10,021 nucleotides of DNA from Acidobacteriota bacterium (lineage in GTDB: Bacteria; Acidobacteriota; Vicinamibacteria; Vicinamibacterales; UBA823): the NCBI GenBank assembly GCA_003509065.1, contig DODG01000396.1, forward strand, positions 1 to 10,021, given 5' to 3'. Below the pieces are notes generated by a model. It was not told where the DNA came from and ran no database searches. It was given only the letters and a program-made list of their open reading frames with translations. Shown piece after piece: positions 6,597 through 10,021 of this stretch; the first letter of the stretch is position 1, and each line of letters opens with the position of its first letter. A program made the position numbers and the translations under genes.

Positions 6597-7886
6597 CTAG
6601 CTTGTTTGAGACTTGGACAAGGCTTTTTTACCGATGTCTCGCCTCACATGCTTACCCGTGAATGTAATTTGGTCAATCGCTTCATAGGCCTTAGCAATTG
6701 CCACATCGAACGTCTCACCTCGACCGACCACACTTAAAACACGTCCCCCAGCAGTTTTAATCTGGTCTCCAACCTGCTCTGTTCCTGCGTGAAACACTAT
6801 AACGTCTGACATTTGCTCAACGTTTTCAAGACCTCCTATTGTAAACCCCGTCTCATGGGAACCTGGGTATCCTTGAGAGGCCGCAACAACAGCTACATGC
6901 GGCCACGTGCTAACGGCGCACTTCGGTGTCCCCATTTCACCGTTTGCAGCTGCCAGCAAGATTGGCGTCAATTCTCCAGTTATCATAGGCAAAACTGCCT
7001 GGGTTTCAGGGTCGCCAAAACGTACGTTGAACTCAACCACTTTTGGTCCAGTCGACGTTAGCATCAGGCCCACATAGAGTAGACCGCGATAGGGCGTGCC
7101 CGCTTCAGAAAGTCCATTAAGCACTGGCTCAATGATTTCACCAAAGATGCGATTCTTTAAACTAGGCGTCACGCATGGCGAAGGTGCAAATGCACCCATC
7201 CCTCCAGTATTAGGTCCACGGTCATTATCGAAAATCCGCTTATGATCTTGTGACACAGGTAAGGCCCAAGCGGTACGACCATCACAGATGGCGAAAAAAG
7301 ACGCCTCTACGCCCTCCATGTACTCTTCCATTACTATCTGGATACCAGCATCACCGAATCGGCGTTCGATGAGCATGCTTCGAACAGCCTGCTCAGCAGT
7401 TTCACCGTCAGGTGCGATAATGACACCTTTACCACCAGCCAGACCATCCGCTTTCAGCACAACAGGAAAGCCAAATCGTCCTTCGCGAGCCGCTTTAATG
7501 GCTGTTGGAGCATCCGAGTACACCTGATATTGAGCCGTCGGAATACTGCGTGCAGCCATAAATTCTTTCGCAAAAGCCTTGCTCGATTCAAGTTGAGCTG
7601 CGGCGCGGGTAGGTCCAAAGATTGCCAAACCAGCCTTAGCGAACATATCGACAATTCCCAAGGCGAGAGGCATTTCAGGACCCACTATCGTCAAATCAAT
7701 AGACTCCCTTACAGCCAATGAGCGAACAGCCTCAAGATTAGCGATATCCACAGGAATGCAGCGTCCAACCTTGGCAATTCCAGGATTTCCAGGAGCACAA
7801 ATGACACTTCCAGGAGGGTGTTCCTGAGCTAGTTTCCAGACAAGTGCGTGCTCACGGGCACCGCTCCCGAGGACCAAAACCTTCAT
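6597..7886 (-). CDS. purD: Phosphoribosylamine-glycine ligase (PurD, GAR synthetase)
   Basis: PurD joins glycine to 5-phosphoribosylamine with ATP, the second step of purine synthesis, in the cytoplasm. The 429-residue length matches the monofunctional family. The N-terminal GSGAREHAL (7-15) and VGPEMPLALGI (68-78) belong to the preATP-grasp domain. The ATP-grasp core shows LKADGLAGGKGV (144-155), the DHKRIFDNDRGPNTGGMGA stretch (214-232) and VEFNVRFGDPETQ (284-296) with the metal-binding Glu and Asn. The C-terminal domain ends in a short Lys/Ser-rich tail. The ATG at 7886 is set by the family N-terminus MKVLVLGSG; the upstream AGAGAAT is a weak ribosome-binding site. It is divergent from rpsU and followed after 16 bases by purE. 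Confidence 0.97.
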   Translation of the reverse strand: MKVLVLGSGAREHALVWKLAQEHPPGSVICAPGNPGIAKVGRCIPVDIANLEAVRSLAVRESIDLTIVGPEMPLALGIVDMFAKAGLAIFGPTRAAAQLESSKAFAKEFMAARSIPTAQYQVYSDAPTAIKAAREGRFGFPVVLKADGLAGGKGVIIAPDGETAEQAVRSMLIERRFGDAGIQIVMEEYMEGVEASFFAICDGRTAWALPVSQDHKRIFDNDRGPNTGGMGAFAPSPCVTPSLKNRIFGEIIEPVLNGLSEAGTPYRGLLYVGLMLTSTGPKVVEFNVRFGDPETQAVLPMITGELTPILLAAANGEMGTPKCAVSTWPHVAVVAASQGYPGSHETGFTIGGLENVEQMSDVIVFHAGTEQVGDQIKTAGGRVLSVVGRGETFDVAIAKAYEAIDQITFTGKHVRRDIGKKALSKSQTS

Positions 7887-8034
7887 TAATATTCTCTATC
7901 TAGTTGATTAATAATTACTTATGAAAATTAAGCCATTTTTTTCGTCATCGACCTGTGGTAGCCTAGCATATTCGGCACCTGTAAATTTGGTGCTATTTAG
8001 AGTGGACCGGTTGTCGTGAGGAGGTGGAGAAAGG
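7887..8034. promoter_or_regulatory. Divergent purD / rpsU intergenic region with A/T-rich tract and small hairpin
   Basis: The purD-proximal half (about 7887-7942) is A/T-rich and includes a run of seven T (seven A on the purD strand), as expected for promoter DNA, but I cannot point to a convincing -35/-10 pair. The rpsU-proximal half carries the 5-bp inverted repeat GCACC (7975-7979) and GGTGC (7989-7993). CACCT (7976-7980) is also complementary to AGGTG within the rpsU ribosome-binding site (8022-8026). Both transcripts must start here if the flanking genes have their own promoters. I see no riboswitch that I can identify. Confidence 0.35.
8019..8026 (+). promoter_or_regulatory. Very strong ribosome-binding site of rpsU
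   Basis: AGGAGGTG matches the canonical anti-Shine-Dalgarno end of 16S rRNA over eight bases and ends eight bases before the TTG start at 8035. It is the best such site in the window; the other genes have partial matches or none. Its strength may compensate for the TTG start or serve regulation by bS21. Confidence 0.7.
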
Positions 8035-8232
8035 TTGGCCGAAGTCAGGATCCAAGACGGAGAGTCTATCGAAAGCGCACTTCGTCGATTTAAGAGAAGA
8101 GTCCAGCAGGAAGATATCATCAAAGATATCAAGAAACACTCTTTCTATCTGAAACCTGGTGACAAGCGTCGTGCGAAACAGGCACTAGCGCGCAAACGTA
8201 CGCTCAAGAAGCAGCGACGAGAAACCGACTAA
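8035..8232 (+). CDS. rpsU: Small ribosomal subunit protein bS21
   Basis: bS21 is a small basic protein of the 30S platform close to the anti-Shine-Dalgarno end of 16S rRNA and promotes initiation. The 65-residue product begins MAEVRIQDGESIESALRRFKRR, the typical bS21 N-terminus, continues with a long basic helix (QQEDIIKDIKKHSFYLKPGDKRR) and ends in the usual Lys/Arg-rich tail (ARKRTLKKQRRE). The TTG start at 8035 is the only reasonable one: it gives the family N-terminus and follows an eight-base ribosome-binding site at proper spacing. It is divergent from purD and 70 bases upstream of the prenyltransferase gene on the same strand. There is no sign of truncation. Confidence 0.96.
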   Translation: MAEVRIQDGESIESALRRFKRRVQQEDIIKDIKKHSFYLKPGDKRRAKQALARKRTLKKQRRETD

Positions 8233-8252
8233 AATTAAGTGATAAATGTTTT

Positions 8253-8280
8253 GTACATGCAGCTTGTGAACGAAATGTAC
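8253..8280. repeat. 6-bp inverted repeat in the rpsU-prenyltransferase gap
   Basis: GTACAT (8253-8258) and ATGTAC (8275-8280) are reverse complements separated by 16 bases. The stem is short and A/T-rich, with no T-run after it, so it is not a convincing terminator. It could be a half-site pair for a regulator or chance. Nothing else is seen in the 70-base gap. Confidence 0.2.
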
Positions 8281-8302
8281 TAACTGAACTAGGACGTTAA
8301 GG

Positions 8303-9220
8303 TTGAGTAGCCCTCCTAAGCAGGCGTCCGACCGGTCAACAGTCATCAATTTACTGATTGCGCTTCGTCCAGATCAATGGACTAAGAATCTGCTTGTGTT
8401 CGCTGCGTTGTTATTTGGACAGCGCCTCTTCGACCTCCAAGCGGTCATCTTAGCTATTAAGGCATTTATAATTTTCTGCGCGTTGTCTGGCGCTGTGTAC
8501 TTAATTAACGATGTAACTGACCGTGGTGGTGATCGAAGCCACCCTCACAAATCACGACGTCCAATAGCCGCAGGGCTAATATCACCTACACTCGCGGTCG
8601 GTGTTGCCGTTTTCCTTGATGCTGTAGCGTTAGGATTAGCGTTCCAAATTAGTCCGTACCTTGGAATAGTAGGAACAGCTTATGCCGGACTGTTAATTCT
8701 GTATTCGGTTCTTTTAAAACATATTGTGGTAATTGATGTAATGACTATTGCAACTGGCTTTGTCCTACGTGCTGTTGCAGGTGGTGCCGCTATTGATGTC
8801 CCAATCAGCGCTTGGCTATTGATTTGCACCAGTTTACTGGCCCTCTTTCTAGCGCTCAGTAAGCGACGGCAGGAACTGATTGGCCTCGCCGACAATGCAG
8901 ACGAACATCGCCCGATTCTTGGCGAGTACAGCCCATATCTACTCGATCAAATGATTGCTGTCGTGACTGCGTCCACGCTGATTACTTATAGTTTTTATTC
9001 AATTAGCCCTGAAGTAGCAACTCGCTTTGGTACACCTTGGCTCGGTCTTACGATTCCATTTCCTTTATATGGAATTTTCAGATATCTATACTTAGTGCAT
9101 CAAAAAGCTGGTGGAGGTAACCCGACCGAACTTTTACTGTCCGATCGACCTCTGTTGGCATGTGTAACACTATGGGCGATAACCGTGATATTGATCGTTT
9201 ACCGTCCCATAACAATATGA
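8303..9220 (+). CDS. UbiA-family prenyltransferase, decaprenyl-phosphate phosphoribosyltransferase-like
   Basis: This is an integral membrane UbiA-superfamily protein of 305 residues with about eight or nine hydrophobic segments (for example near 29-40, 46-68, 95-113, 118-137, 143-163, 169-186, 214-233, 247-266 and 284-300). It resembles DPPR synthases (mycobacterial Rv3806c/UbiA), which transfer phosphoribose from PRPP to a polyprenyl phosphate on the way to an arabinose donor. Evidence is the N-terminal RPDQWTKN (22-29), the metal motif NDVTDRGGD followed by HPHKSRRPIAAG (69-91), the segment DVMTIATGFVLRAVAGG (145-161), SKRRQEL (186-192), YSPYLLDQM (209-217) and GGNPTELLLSDRPL (271-284). 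These favour DPPR synthase over quinone or heme prenyltransferases. The TTG at 8303 has AGGA eight bases upstream. Whether this organism makes arabinose-containing glycans cannot be told here. Confidence 0.85.
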   Translation: MSSPPKQASDRSTVINLLIALRPDQWTKNLLVFAALLFGQRLFDLQAVILAIKAFIIFCALSGAVYLINDVTDRGGDRSHPHKSRRPIAAGLISPTLAVGVAVFLDAVALGLAFQISPYLGIVGTAYAGLLILYSVLLKHIVVIDVMTIATGFVLRAVAGGAAIDVPISAWLLICTSLLALFLALSKRRQELIGLADNADEHRPILGEYSPYLLDQMIAVVTASTLITYSFYSISPEVATRFGTPWLGLTIPFPLYGIFRYLYLVHQKAGGGNPTELLLSDRPLLACVTLWAITVILIVYRPITI

Positions 9221-9287
9221 CTAGGCAATGGCACAACTATTCATCTCACGTGATTGGGATGATTTCATTACAATGACAGGTTAGCTT

Positions 9288-10021
9288 ATGTCTGACTTCT
9301 CAATACGCGCACCCTCAGTCGACGTCGAAGAAATCATGCGGCATATCAAGACCCGCATCAGTGACAAACGCGGCGTCGACTATACGGAAGAGCAGATCCA
9401 AGAACTGGCGACCGTTAAACTTGAAACATTTCTGGATGCCAACAACATACGCTCGGACTTGCGCGAACACTATAAGCGCAGCCGCCCAGCCGCAAAACAC
9501 TTACTGGGCGAATTCGAGGAGCAAACACAAGCTTCCTTGTCTAGAGGATTCTTTGGTCGATTTCTCACGCTGGTCCGGAAGATTTTGACCCGTTTACTGA
9601 GGTTAAATCCAATTGTCAATGCGTTACACATCCAGGAGAAAATTAATCAATCTCGCCACCAGAATGAGTTGCTTAACTACGAACTACTCAACAACCTCGT
9701 CGTAGAAATCACCAAGCTGGGTATTGAGGTAAAAAATCTTAAAATGCTGGTTGTTTCATTAAACAGCCGCTTAGATTTTAATGAACGTCGAGAACAAGCA
9801 CTCGAAAATGTGGTGGCGTACCGACCTGGGACAGGACGTCGAGATTCCAAAGCCGCTAGTCGACTCGATGATGCGGAATCAGTCGAGAAGAAACAGGATT
9901 CAGCCGAAACCAAACCCGAACCTCAGAGACGGCGGCGGCGGCGTGGTCGTAGACGACCGGCGGGAGATTACAAGTCTGCTACGGGAGCAGGAACTAAAGA
10001 GTCGGCTGCTAGTGCTCCACC
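9288..10021 (+). CDS. Unrecognised protein with amphipathic helix and Arg-rich tail, 3' end outside window
   Basis: The frame is open from the ATG at 9288 to the window end (244 codons); a TAG directly upstream in frame fixes the start, and AGG lies seven bases before it. Residues 1-66 are mostly charged and helical (VDVEEIMRHIKTRI, YTEEQIQELA, LREHYKRSRP). Residues 88-112 form a strongly cationic amphipathic helix (FFGRFLTLVRKILTRLLRLN) that might touch a membrane. Residues 126-180 look like the conserved core and may be coiled: NNLVVEITKLGIEVKNLK, then SLNSRLDFNERREQALENVVAYRP. After 181 the sequence is low-complexity, with six Arg at 214-219, Gly, three Arg, then Ala/Gly/Ser/Lys-rich. No signal peptide is seen. 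I recall similar proteins near acidobacterial surface-polysaccharide genes, but that is memory, not proof. It lies 67 bases after the prenyltransferase gene. Confidence 0.8.
   Translation, partial: MSDFSIRAPSVDVEEIMRHIKTRISDKRGVDYTEEQIQELATVKLETFLDANNIRSDLREHYKRSRPAAKHLLGEFEEQTQASLSRGFFGRFLTLVRKILTRLLRLNPIVNALHIQEKINQSRHQNELLNYELLNNLVVEITKLGIEVKNLKMLVVSLNSRLDFNERREQALENVVAYRPGTGRRDSKAASRLDDAESVEKKQDSAETKPEPQRRRRRRGRRRPAGDYKSATGAGTKESAASAP

Noticed and set aside
7975..7993. A riboswitch or T-box in the rpsU leader.
   Set aside because: Only a 5-bp stem is visible in a short leader; no conserved aptamer core that I can recognise.
9930..9945. CGG triplet run that could be a microsatellite.
   Set aside because: Only four perfect units in frame, encoding part of the Arg-rich tail; explained by protein composition.

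Overview
This window is a chromosomal housekeeping region of a bacterium, built around de novo purine biosynthesis. It has no mobile elements, CRISPR arrays, tRNA or rRNA genes that I can recognise. Eleven genes cover nearly all of it, and no gene-free stretch reaches 300 bases. Base composition is moderate. Several genes start at GTG or TTG and most ribosome-binding sites are weak. The combination of a small-type PurL with PurS and PurQ, a UbiA-type DPPR-synthase-like protein and an Arg-rich conserved-looking protein makes me think of Acidobacteriota (Vicinamibacteria-like). That assignment is from memory of family resemblance only and is low to moderate in confidence.

Layout. (1) Positions 4746 to 1, minus strand: an M16 zinc peptidase, a WalJ/YycJ-like metallo-beta-lactamase-fold hydrolase, purB, purS, purQ and the first 61 codons of purL, with short gaps or overlaps, so probably one transcription unit. 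(2) Positions 4747-4985: a divergent promoter region with a 10-bp perfect palindrome. (3) Positions 4986-6071, plus strand: rlmN, the 23S rRNA/tRNA adenine C2 methyltransferase. (4) A convergent hairpin at 6056-6080, then purD-purE on the minus strand (7886 to 6086). (5) A second divergent region at 7887-8034, then on the plus strand rpsU (bS21), a DPPR-synthase-like UbiA prenyltransferase, and an unfinished gene for a protein of unknown function with an amphipathic helix, a conserved-looking segment and an Arg-rich tail.

How the genes work together: PurD makes GAR. PurS, PurQ and PurL together form the FGAM synthase complex. PurE acts on N5-CAIR. PurB cleaves SAICAR and adenylosuccinate. purC, purK, purF, purM, purN and purH are not in the window and must lie elsewhere if the pathway is complete. 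I see no clearly new defence or mobile system. The points most worth a second look are the unrecognised terminal gene beside the DPPR-synthase-like gene, the unusually strong rpsU ribosome-binding site and its leader, and the M16/MBL/pur gene association.
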